Positions 1 through 5,676 of a stretch of 7,778 nt of DNA are shown one piece after another (position 1 is the first letter of the stretch; every line of letters begins with the position of its first letter). The translations under genes were made by a program, and so were the position numbers. The notes under the pieces are model-generated. The model made no database searches. It was given only the letters and a program-made list of their open reading frames with translations, and had not been told where the DNA came from. The DNA lies in the NCBI GenBank assembly GCA_964408165.1, contig CAYOYH010000034.1, forward strand, positions 1 to 7,778, read 5' to 3'. Origin of the DNA: CAYOYH01 sp964408165. GTDB taxonomy: Bacteria; Patescibacteriota; Saccharimonadia; Saccharimonadales; CAYOYH01.

Positions 1-87
1 CACCGAGTAATGAGCTCGAGCTTCGTCCGTTACTCCTATCAAGTAACTAACGGACTTCGCCGACAGGCGAATTTGAGAGCTCCGGTG
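1..87. other. Branched inverted-repeat structure (three-way-junction-like)
   Basis: An outer stem pairs 1-5 with 83-87 and 12-17 (GAGCTC) with 77-82, leaving 6-11 as a bulge. Inside it sit an 8-bp hairpin (25-32 with 48-55) and a 5-bp hairpin (57-61 with 66-70, loop GACA). The arrangement resembles a folded RNA or its 3' part, but I recognise no known RNA family. The segment 61-72 also recurs at 332-343, which ties the region to the mosaic repeats. The window starts at the first paired base, so the element may continue to the left. The strand is unknown. Confidence 0.4.
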
Positions 88-135
88 TAGTTGGTTATTT
101 CTTAGTAATGTTTTCGTCCATGGAGGCAGTTTTGC

Positions 136-227
136 TACACTTTTGCTGTCAAAAGTGTAAATGGGGTGCGCTCCCGAAAGAGCGCCCTTTGGTTCTTGAA
201 AAGAACCTTCCTTTTGTCTATCAAAAG
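136..227. other. Run of four adjacent hairpins
   Basis: Four stem-loops follow each other with gaps of only 2-4 nt. They are 136-145 with 150-159 (10 bp, 4-nt loop); 164-173 with 180-188 (GC-rich, one bulged T at 167, last pair G-T); 191-197 with 201-207 (7 bp, 3-nt loop); and 211-216 with 222-227 (6 bp). None is followed by a convincing T-run, so they are not simple intrinsic terminators. They may be part of a structured RNA together with 1-87, or decayed repeat elements. Confidence 0.4.
161..176. repeat. 16-nt direct repeat, copy 1 (copy 2 at 233-248)
   Basis: The 16-mer ATGGGGTGCGCTCCCG occurs exactly at 161-176 and again at 233-248. In copy 1 the GCGCTC core pairs with the following GAGCGC (180-185) to make a hairpin. 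In copy 2 that partner is missing because the mosaic repeat starts at 250. This suggests copy 2 lost its right half to the inserted block. Confidence 0.7.
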
Positions 228-249
228 CAATGATGGGGTGCGCTCCCGT

Positions 250-404
250 TTCTAGACGATAGAAGTTGAATTGGTAGATGGCGGGGGAATTTAGGAGTTG
301 GAGGGTTCGTATCTCGTAGTTCGGAATTAGACGACAGGCGAATAAGAGTTGGGGTGTGGGAGCCTGCCTGCAGATTGGAAGCTGGAAAATACGAGCTACG
401 AGAT
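250..404. repeat. Mosaic intergenic repeat block, left flank
   Basis: Positions 250-279 are identical to 7616-7645 (30 nt), and 275-319 aligns with 7661-7703 with a few changes and two single-base gaps. The right flank has 20 extra bases, a GGTAGAT-type duplication, between the two parts. Other shared modules are CGACAGGCGAAT (332-343, also 61-72) and GGAAGCTGGAA (377-387; near-identical copies at 683-693 and 7763-7773). The arms 311-323 and 392-404 form a 13-bp inverted repeat with a single G-T wobble. No coding signal is seen. Purine-rich modular repeats of this kind are, as I recall, found between genes in CPR genomes; that assignment is an inference. Confidence 0.75.
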
Positions 405-406
405 GC

Positions 407-450
407 AAAATTATACCAAAGCTCACAATCGTGTGCTTGGGTATAATTTT
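407..450. terminator. Long hairpin with A/T tails, candidate bidirectional terminator
   Basis: AAAATTATACC (407-417) pairs perfectly with 440-450. The stem continues after a mismatch through 419-426 with 431-438 (one internal T-T mismatch) to a 4-nt loop. The stem ends in four to five T on the plus strand and four T on the minus strand, so it could stop transcription from either side, including read-through from priA. The 3' arm also contains TATAAT (442-447), but no matching -35 element is visible. Confidence 0.45.
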
Positions 451-462
451 TGGTAATACCAA

Positions 463-494
463 GTTAAATCGGACCAATTAAGGTACGATTTAAC
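463..494. other. 9-bp hairpin just before a micro-ORF
   Basis: GTTAAATCG (463-471) pairs exactly with CGATTTAAC (486-494), with a 14-nt loop. The 3' arm ends one base before the ATG at 496. In an RNA it would place the possible start codon right beside a stable stem. No Shine-Dalgarno sequence is visible. Confidence 0.4.
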
Positions 495-495
495 C

Positions 496-537
496 ATGAA
501 AAATAGATGCCCAAAATGTAACTTTGACAGAAGCTAG
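496..537 (+). pseudogene. 13-codon CxxC micro-ORF, possible zinc-ribbon remnant
   Basis: ATG at 496 opens MKNRCPKCNFDRS, ending at TAG 535-537. The CPKC pair is typical of the first half of a zinc-ribbon knuckle, but no second cysteine pair follows. The stop codon is the first three bases of TAGATTCTAGA, a module that recurs in the right-flank repeats. It therefore looks like a gene start cut off by repeat sequence. It has no ribosome binding site and is very short, so chance is quite possible; I cannot name a parent gene. Confidence 0.2.
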
Positions 538-731
538 ATTCTAGAGTTGTATGCTACTGAAATGACGAAGTAGTTGAAGATGTAGTTGGCGTCCTGAGCA
601 GAGTTTAGTGCGCCCAAGTAGCAAGCGTTTAGTTGCAAGGGCCGTACCCTTGCAACAATGTGGGCTTGAAGCTAACACTCCTGGGAGCTGGAATCTAAAT
701 CCTAGTCCAAGTGTGTTTAGCTCTAACAAAA
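538..731. other. Non-coding region downstream of priA with a 10-bp hairpin
   Basis: No supported gene lies here. The clearest element is a perfect 10-bp stem (632-641 with 647-656, loop CCGTA). A second, 6-bp stem, GCTCTA/TAGAGC (720-725 with 733-738), overlaps the priA stop codon. Neither has a T-run on either strand, so termination of priA by them is doubtful. The module GGGAGCTGGAA at 683-693 is shared exactly with 7763-7773. Confidence 0.5.
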
Positions 732-2651
732 CTAGAGCAGGCTGACTGGATCGATGTCTATAGTCCACTTTGGTTTGTCTAAGAATGGCTTGGATATATC
801 CAGTAGTTTTTTGCGGGAGCTGGTTTTTATTAATATCTGCCAACGGTATTTGTTGCCGTGTCTTTCATATAGCGACGGCGCTGGACCAATAACACTGACC
901 CCGGCAATTTTCCTGATGTCGCTGGCAGCTTTTTGGGCAGTTTGTTTGGCGGTTGTCTGTGAAGCGTAGGTGCAGGTAAGCAAGAGTAAATGCTTGAACG
1001 GGGGATAGGCGCCAGCTTTTCTTTCCTGGAGCGTTTGCCTATAGAAACCATCATAATCCTGCTTCGCAGCCAACTGGATGATGCTGTTGTTTGGTGCCAT
1101 TGTCTGAATACCAACAAAACTTTCGTCTGAATGCCTCCCTATGCGTCCAATCACTTGATGTAGTAGCTGGAAAACTTTTTCGTTGGCGCAAAAATCCGGC
1201 AGACTTAGACCGGTGTCGGCGGAGATTACTATGCCGGTACTGAGCCTAGGTAGATCAAGACCTTTGGCAATCATCTGAGTTCCTACCAAAATATCAACTT
1301 CACCGGAGTGCACATCGTGATATCTGTTAGCTAGGGAGTCAGATTTTTTATTATCGGTATCAAAACGAGCAATTTTCGCCTCGGGGAAAAGCGAACCCAG
1401 TTCTTGCTCGATCTTCTTAGTGCCGAACCCTCTATGGACGATATCGGTGTGGCTACATGCCGGGCAAGAGGTTGGTAGTTTTTTTGTGCGACCACAGTTG
1501 TGGCATTTCAACAGAGCGTTGTCCTGGTGAAGCACCAGAGGTAGATAGCAGTTAGAGCAATCAGCCGTCCAGGCGCATTTTGAACAAATAACCAACGGCG
1601 CTGTGCCTCGCCGATTATGGTATATCAAAATCTGTTCTTTGTTTTTCAGTGCTTGTTTGATTTTACTCAACGCTTCATGGCTTAGGATTTGGCGGTGCTT
1701 TCTAGCCTGCATATCTATCAGAGACACGCTCCGGCCAGCAGTAGATTTTATAGGATTTTTGAGTTTCACTACCGCACCGCGCTGGCTGGCAAGGTAGTAA
1801 TCCGAAATTGACGGTGTAGCACTGCCTAAAATCAGCTTGGCTTGATTGAGATCGCAAAGTTTTCGGGCTACCTTCAGGGTGTTGTAGCGAGGGGTGTTGG
1901 TTTGTTTATACGAATCGTCGTGGCATTCGTCCACCACGACTAAACCAAGATTGCCAACGGGCATAAATAGCGCCGATCTAGGGCCGATGACAGTCACCGG
2001 TTCACTGGATTTGTAGATGCCCAGCCACGCTTGGTGGCGCTGACTTTCGGTCATACCAGAGTGAGTAACGACGACGTTTTTGAAATAATTCTGGAACTGT
2101 ACTACTAGCTGAGTGGTCAAAGATATTTCAGGTACTAAAATTATTGCCGATTGGTTTTTTTCGACGGCTTTTTTTGCTAGTTCAATGTAGATGCGAGTTT
2201 TACCAGATCCAGTGACACCATGAAGTAGCGAAGTGTCAGTAGACGCAGAGAGTTTCTGCACGGCAACGACCTGTTCTTTGGTTAGTTTGTGGTCAGCCTG
2301 CTTCGTCGTCACCTCATTAACTTGAGAGAGCTTTTTTTCACGGCGCTTCAAACCTAAACCAGTAGGCACCAGTAGACGCACACAAGTACCGATCGGCGCT
2401 TGGTAGTATTCAGCAGTCCAGTGTGCCAGCGCTAGCAGTTCGCCATTGATGACAATATTCAGTATTTTATCGACTGGCCTAGTCTGAAAGCTAGGCTTAT
2501 CAACGGCGCCAAGAACTACGCCAAGTTCGCTCAGTTTCCGCACCTGCAAATCAACCACAGCGCCAACAGTTAGTTTTTGTGAGGAGTGATAAGTTAACAG
2601 CCCAGTAGCGGACCGCGCCGATTTCACCAATGCTACTTCGTAATAGTTCAT
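732..2651 (-). CDS. priA: Primosomal protein N' (replication restart helicase PriA)
   Basis: PriA is a superfamily 2 3'-5' DNA helicase that recognises stalled or collapsed forks and reloads the replicative helicase. The 639-residue product shows an N-terminal 3'-DNA-binding domain (about 1-95), Walker A GVTGSGKT (145-152), motif II DECH (241-244, commonly DEEH in PriA), and GSATPS (276-281). Eight zinc-site cysteines follow at 356, 359, 365, 368, 383, 386, 396 and 399, then GTQMIAKGLDLP (457-468) and QVIGRIGR (499-506). All zinc cysteines and helicase motifs are present, so it should be active. It is shorter than the roughly 730-residue E. coli protein. The ATG start fits the family N-terminus. 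It is transcribed divergently from the rest of the window. PriB, PriC and DnaT are not present here. Confidence 0.96.
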   Translation of the reverse strand: MNYYEVALVKSARSATGLLTYHSSQKLTVGAVVDLQVRKLSELGVVLGAVDKPSFQTRPVDKILNIVINGELLALAHWTAEYYQAPIGTCVRLLVPTGLGLKRREKKLSQVNEVTTKQADHKLTKEQVVAVQKLSASTDTSLLHGVTGSGKTRIYIELAKKAVEKNQSAIILVPEISLTTQLVVQFQNYFKNVVVTHSGMTESQRHQAWLGIYKSSEPVTVIGPRSALFMPVGNLGLVVVDECHDDSYKQTNTPRYNTLKVARKLCDLNQAKLILGSATPSISDYYLASQRGAVVKLKNPIKSTAGRSVSLIDMQARKHRQILSHEALSKIKQALKNKEQILIYHNRRGTAPLVICSKCAWTADCSNCYLPLVLHQDNALLKCHNCGRTKKLPTSCPACSHTDIVHRGFGTKKIEQELGSLFPEAKIARFDTDNKKSDSLANRYHDVHSGEVDILVGTQMIAKGLDLPRLSTGIVISADTGLSLPDFCANEKVFQLLHQVIGRIGRHSDESFVGIQTMAPNNSIIQLAAKQDYDGFYRQTLQERKAGAYPPFKHLLLLTCTYASQTTAKQTAQKAASDIRKIAGVSVIGPAPSLYERHGNKYRWQILIKTSSRKKLLDISKPFLDKPKWTIDIDPVSLL

Positions 2652-2659
2652 TCACTTCA

Positions 2660-2688
2660 ATTATCCTAATTTGCAAATAAAAGCACAA
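2660..2688 (-). promoter_or_regulatory. Predicted priA promoter, short or no leader
   Basis: Read on the minus strand, TTGTGC (2688-2683) is followed after 17 bp by GATAAT (2665-2660). Only 8 bases separate this -10 from the priA ATG (2651-2649). Transcription would start within a base or two of the ATG, giving a leaderless or nearly leaderless mRNA, which agrees with the absence of a clear Shine-Dalgarno sequence. Confidence 0.5.
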
Positions 2689-2699
2689 GTTTAGATTAT
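2671..2699 (+). promoter_or_regulatory. Predicted promoter of the phosphoribosyltransferase-like gene
   Basis: TTGCAA (2671-2676), a 17-bp spacer and GATTAT (2694-2699) form a moderate sigma70-type promoter. Transcription would begin near 2706, which excludes the TTG at 2702 and supports ATG 2726. This promoter is interleaved with the priA promoter on the other strand, so the two probably compete. Confidence 0.4.
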
Positions 2700-2725
2700 T
2701 TTTGTTAAACTTAACTTCACAAAGT

Positions 2726-3328
2726 ATGTATTTCAAAGATCGACTATTTGCAGGAAAAGAGCTAGCAGTGAGGCTGGCAAAATACACCGACGACGACGCA
2801 GTGGTGGTGATTTTGACGAACACTGCTGAAATTATTGGTGAAGCTATCGCCAAACAGCTAAGGATTGGAGCAACCACGCTCATCAGTGAAACAATAACGC
2901 TTCCGGGCGAGAGCTCTATTCTCGGCACTGTTGATCAGGCGGGGCATTTTTCCTACAACGCCAACCTAACTACTGGCGAAATCGATCAGTACGCATCGGA
3001 ATATCACAGCTACATTGAGCTTGAGAAAATCAATAAAATCCATAAAATCAATCACACTGTCGCCACTAAGAATCTCTACAGCAGAAGTGAATTTAGCGAT
3101 AAAATAATCATTCTTGTGAGCGATGGGCTTGATGACACCGCAGCCCTAGACTCAGCAATCGAGTATTTGAAGCCAGTAAGATTGAAGAAAATAGTAATGG
3201 CTGTGCCGGTAGTTTCGGTGCGAGCGGTAGATCGTATGCACATTGCCTGTGATGAAATCCATGTTCTCAATGTTACCGAGAATTATTTTTCAGCCAACCA
3301 CTATTACGACGACACCAGACAGCGGTAG
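2726..3328 (+). CDS. Phosphoribosyltransferase-like protein with degenerate PRPP loop
   Basis: From ATG 2726 the product is 200 residues. The opening MYFKDRLFAGKELAVRL matches the F-x-DR-x-x-AG-x-x-LA start of the stand-alone phosphoribosyltransferase-domain proteins (COG1926 type). The order of segments is also kept: a strand followed by ILTNTAEIIG (about 29-38) where PRGGVPV is usual, LPGESSILGTVDQ (about 59-71) where GAPGNPELAIGAV is usual, and a strand with VSDGLDDTAA (131-140) where the PRPP-binding D-D-G-x-A-T-G-A-T lies. The last motif has lost the first acidic residue, the TG pair and the final threonine. The fold is therefore likely but transferase activity is doubtful; a binding or regulatory role is possible. 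The frame is intact over 200 codons, so it is not an obvious pseudogene. An upstream TTG at 2702 is the alternative start; neither start has a clear ribosome binding site. Confidence 0.7.
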   Translation: MYFKDRLFAGKELAVRLAKYTDDDAVVVILTNTAEIIGEAIAKQLRIGATTLISETITLPGESSILGTVDQAGHFSYNANLTTGEIDQYASEYHSYIELEKINKIHKINHTVATKNLYSRSEFSDKIIILVSDGLDDTAALDSAIEYLKPVRLKKIVMAVPVVSVRAVDRMHIACDEIHVLNVTENYFSANHYYDDTRQR

Positions 3329-3339
3329 CGGAAAATCTA

Positions 3340-3368
3340 TTTAATTCTGAGCTCTAGGCATGTATAAT
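3340..3368 (+). promoter_or_regulatory. Predicted promoter of the winged-helix/recJ unit
   Basis: A perfect TATAAT (3363-3368) lies 28 bases before the winged-helix ATG. The -35 at 17 bp spacing is weak (TTTAAT, 3340-3345). A GTGAGG ribosome binding site (3386-3391) sits 5 bases before ATG 3397. Confidence 0.55.
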
Positions 3369-3369
3369 G

Positions 3370-3384
3370 TTGTTGTAATAACAA
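3370..3384. promoter_or_regulatory. 15-bp inverted repeat at the predicted transcription start, candidate operator
   Basis: TTGTT-GTAAT-AACAA is a perfect 5-bp inverted repeat around a 5-bp centre. It covers the expected transcription start of the downstream gene, which encodes a winged-helix DNA-binding protein. Autoregulation by that protein is a reasonable inference. The site is short and AT-rich, so chance is possible. Confidence 0.35.
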
Positions 3385-3396
3385 TGTGAGGTAGCC

Positions 3397-3687
3397 ATGC
3401 TAGAGGTGTTCATAACTTCGCGCGTCAGACGCAAAATTGTAGTGGTCTATGCCAAATACCCGGATTTTAAAACTCACGTTCGAGGCCTGGCAAAACTAAT
3501 CAAAGAAGATCCCGGCAACATCCAGCGAGAACTAAAAAAACTTGAAAAAGTAGGTTTTTTAAAGTCAGAGAAAAAAGGCAACACCAAGGTGTATTTCACC
3601 AACAAACACTTTCCAATTTTCAAAGAACTGCAAAGCATTGTTTTGAAATCTCATAGAGCTCAGCAGCGAAAAATTCGTAACCAGTGA
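3397..3687 (+). CDS. Small winged helix-turn-helix DNA-binding protein
   Basis: A 96-residue basic protein. A helix-turn-helix (about 28-53, VRGLAKLIKEDPGNIQRELK and on) is followed by the wing hairpin (about 54-69, FLKSEKKGNTKVYFTN). This is the layout of ArsR/MarR-like winged-helix regulators, in which the L..L...G..... KKG... Y.. pattern marks the wing. No sensor domain or metal-binding cysteines are present, so the inducer is unknown. The C-terminal 25 residues are rich in Lys, Arg and Gln. Its stop TGA (3685-3687) overlaps the GTG start of recJ in GTGA, so translation of the two is very likely coupled. It could regulate the operon or act as an architectural DNA-binding partner; the sequence does not decide which. 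Confidence 0.8.
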   Translation: MLEVFITSRVRRKIVVVYAKYPDFKTHVRGLAKLIKEDPGNIQRELKKLEKVGFLKSEKKGNTKVYFTNKHFPIFKELQSIVLKSHRAQQRKIRNQ

Positions 3688-5336
3688 GCCAGTTAACGGC
3701 GGAAAGAATACTTAAAAAACTGCTAGTTGCCCGAGGATTTAAAACTCTGGCCGAACAAGAAAAGTATTTAAACCCTGATTACAGCCAGCTTCATAATCCC
3801 GCCCAGCTACCCGACATTGCGCAGGCAGCAAGTAGAATCAAACTAGCTAAAGATGCCCAGGAAAAAGTCTGTATTTACGGTGACTATGATGTTGATGGGT
3901 TGACGGCAACTGCTCTCTTGTTAGACGCTTTGGCTGATTTTGGTATCAACGCGTTTAGTTACATTCCCGATCGCTTCAGCGAAGGGTATGGTTTGAGTCT
4001 GGAGGGCATGCATTCGATTGCCGCCAAGGGTGCGAAGCTGATTATCACTGTTGATTGCGGATCGGGGTCGCACGAAGAAGTGAAGCAGGCAGCTTCTCTG
4101 GGCATGGACGTGATAATTACCGACCATCATGTTCCTGGCGATAGTTTGCCCCGGTGCGTGGCGGTCATTAACCCTAAGCGAAAGGATTCCAAGTATCCGT
4201 TTAGCGATTTAGCTGGCGTTGGAGTGGCGTTTAAGCTGGTTCAAGCGCTGCAAAAAGAGCTGGGCGGCGTGCCGCTGGGGCAAGAAAAGTGGCTATTGGA
4301 TTTAGTGGCGCTGGGCACTACTTGCGATGTGGTATCTTTGACGGACGAAAACCGCATTTTAGTAAAATGGGGCATAGAGGTGTCCAGAAAATCTAAAAGA
4401 CCGGCTTACGGCGCCCTTAGCAGCGTTAGCGGTAGTCAAAAAACAGCGATAGATACCGAAACATTCGGCTTCAGGTTTGGCCCGCGCCTTAACGCCGCCG
4501 GAAGATTGCAGACAGCCCAGAAAGGGTTGGATTTGCTAACCACAGATAGCGCAGTCGAAGCTATGCACTTGGCTACCGAGCTAGACACGCTGAATTCAGA
4601 GCGCAGAAGCCAGCAAGCCAAAATATTTGAAGCGGCAGTAGAGCAAGCGCAAAATTGCACCGATGCCGTACTGGTTCTGAGCGGCAAAGACTGGTCGCAG
4701 GGCGTGGTAGGGATTGTGGCTTCCAAAGCGCTGGAGCGTTTCAAAAAGCCAGCTTTTATCCTCCAGAATTTAGGTGAAGAAACCAAAGGTTCGGCGCGTT
4801 CGTTCGGAGATTTTCATCTAGCCCACGCTCTAGAGGAGCTATCTAGTCTGACAATAAAAGGCGGCGGACACGCCATGGCCGCCGGCGTAACCCTGAAATC
4901 CACCAATGTTGAGGTTTTTCGAAAGACAATCAACGAATACTACCGCAGCCTGAAACTAAAAAACCAATCCAAGTTTTTAGAAACGAAAACTCAACTAAAG
5001 TTGGGTAATCTGGCTGATGTCAACGAAGATTTAGTAGAGCAACTAGGCAAAATGGAGCCCTTTGGTTCGGGTAACGAAAAACCGGTTTTTGAATCAAAGC
5101 TATTGGTAGTGGAGGCTAGAGCCATCGGGGCTGACGGCACACATTTGAAAGCTGTGCTGGCAGACGACGAAGGCAATCAACTAGACGCCATTGGTTTTAA
5201 TTTATCGCGAGATTTTGATTTTGCAACCTCCCGTGTAGCAGTGAAATACAGAGTTGGTCTGAACACTTTCAACAACCGCACTAAGGTGCAGCTGGAGTTG
5301 CTCCAGATAAAGCCTAGTGACCAAGCGACTAATTGA
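3684..5336 (+). CDS. recJ: Single-stranded-DNA-specific 5'-3' exonuclease RecJ
   Basis: RecJ degrades single-stranded DNA from the 5' end in recombinational repair and at stalled forks, using two Mn/Mg ions. The 550-residue product shows DHH motif I DYDVDG (67-72), DCG (124-126), the signature TDHH (146-149), D215 in GTTCDVVSL where GTxADxVPL is usual, RLNAAGR (268-274), and the DHHA1 motif GGGHAMAAG (393-401). A C-terminal OB-type domain follows (about 434-545), introduced by MEPFGSGNEKP. All expected metal and nucleotide residues are visible and the length fits compact RecJ proteins. The GTG start is set by the 4-nt overlap with the winged-helix gene, and an SD-like purine run is lacking, as expected for coupled translation. 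It ends in TGA. Confidence 0.95.
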   Translation: MSQLTAERILKKLLVARGFKTLAEQEKYLNPDYSQLHNPAQLPDIAQAASRIKLAKDAQEKVCIYGDYDVDGLTATALLLDALADFGINAFSYIPDRFSEGYGLSLEGMHSIAAKGAKLIITVDCGSGSHEEVKQAASLGMDVIITDHHVPGDSLPRCVAVINPKRKDSKYPFSDLAGVGVAFKLVQALQKELGGVPLGQEKWLLDLVALGTTCDVVSLTDENRILVKWGIEVSRKSKRPAYGALSSVSGSQKTAIDTETFGFRFGPRLNAAGRLQTAQKGLDLLTTDSAVEAMHLATELDTLNSERRSQQAKIFEAAVEQAQNCTDAVLVLSGKDWSQGVVGIVASKALERFKKPAFILQNLGEETKGSARSFGDFHLAHALEELSSLTIKGGGHAMAAGVTLKSTNVEVFRKTINEYYRSLKLKNQSKFLETKTQLKLGNLADVNEDLVEQLGKMEPFGSGNEKPVFESKLLVVEARAIGADGTHLKAVLADDEGNQLDAIGFNLSRDFDFATSRVAVKYRVGLNTFNNRTKVQLELLQIKPSDQATN

Positions 5337-5347
5337 AAAACTAACTC

Positions 5348-5376
5348 TTGCAATATCACCCCTGTTGAGCTAGAAT
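5348..5376 (+). promoter_or_regulatory. Predicted promoter of the rpsU-yqeY-adk-map cluster
   Basis: TTGCAA (5348-5353), a 17-bp spacer and TAGAAT (5371-5376) match the sigma70 consensus well, and both fall in the 97-121 base gap after recJ. Transcription would start near 5383, giving a leader of about 75 bases before the S21 ATG. This makes the four downstream genes a separate transcription unit from recJ. Confidence 0.65.
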
Positions 5377-5457
5377 AGTCCGAGTTATACGCTAGCCAAG
5401 AGGGAGCGCATTCCACGAAGAAAATCATCAATCTTGATAAAAAAGGTATTTTTTCAG

Positions 5458-5676
5458 ATGTTAAAGGTTACACGAAAAGACAGCAAAGAAGCTTTAGAAA
5501 ATATGATCCGTCGCTTTAATCGCAAAGTTCAGCAATCGGGCGTTTTGGCGGAGGTTCGCGCCAACCAGTATTTCGCCAAACCCATCAGCAAGACCGAACG
5601 ACGCATCAAAGCAATCATTCGCAATCAGCGCCGAGAAGAGAAGCTACGAGACATTCGCCTAGGCCGACGCAAATAA
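5458..5676 (+). CDS. rpsU: Small ribosomal subunit protein bS21
   Basis: bS21 is a late-binding 30S protein near the anti-Shine-Dalgarno end of 16S rRNA. The 72-residue product carries the family core RRFNRKVQQSGVL (about 20-32), then YFAKPISKTERR and a long Arg/Lys-rich C-terminal helix ending RLGRRK. I start it at ATG 5458 because family members begin just before such a LKVTRKD segment; AAAAGG (5441-5446) lies 11 bases upstream. The frame stays open further upstream: TTG at 5434, and an ATT at 5410 behind a GAGGGAG run, could each extend the N-terminus. Its TAA stop shares one base with the yqeY ATG. Confidence 0.93.
   Translation: MLKVTRKDSKEALENMIRRFNRKVQQSGVLAEVRANQYFAKPISKTERRIKAIIRNQRREEKLRDIRLGRRK

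Noticed and set aside
1..250. tmRNA, RNase P RNA or T-box leader
   Set aside because: None of their conserved sequences could be found on either strand.
301..324. GGTTCGTATCTC resembling a tRNA T-loop
   Set aside because: The counterpart on the right flank (7687-7703) has a changed sequence, and no acceptor, D or anticodon stem can be paired; it is part of the mosaic repeat.
541..843. Minus-strand open frame of 100 codons at the 3' side of priA
   Set aside because: It overlaps the priA 3' end in another frame, its residues follow no family, and it runs through hairpin and repeat sequence.
830..1117. Second-frame open reading inside priA (and similar ones inside recJ, yqeY, adk and map)
   Set aside because: They lie inside well-supported genes, lack start signals and have no recognisable motifs.
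2702..2725. TTG 2702 as the start of the phosphoribosyltransferase-like gene
   Set aside because: The predicted transcript begins near 2706, the extra eight residues do not resemble the family, and ATG 2726 starts directly at the conserved FKDR segment.
3684..5336. TGA recoded as glycine (SR1/Gracilibacteria code)
   Set aside because: TGA ends recJ and the winged-helix gene at the expected family lengths, with no in-frame TGA inside genes.
5434..5457. TTG 5434 as the start of rpsU
   Set aside because: It has no ribosome binding site of its own at proper spacing, and the family normally begins at the LKVTRKD segment just after ATG 5458.
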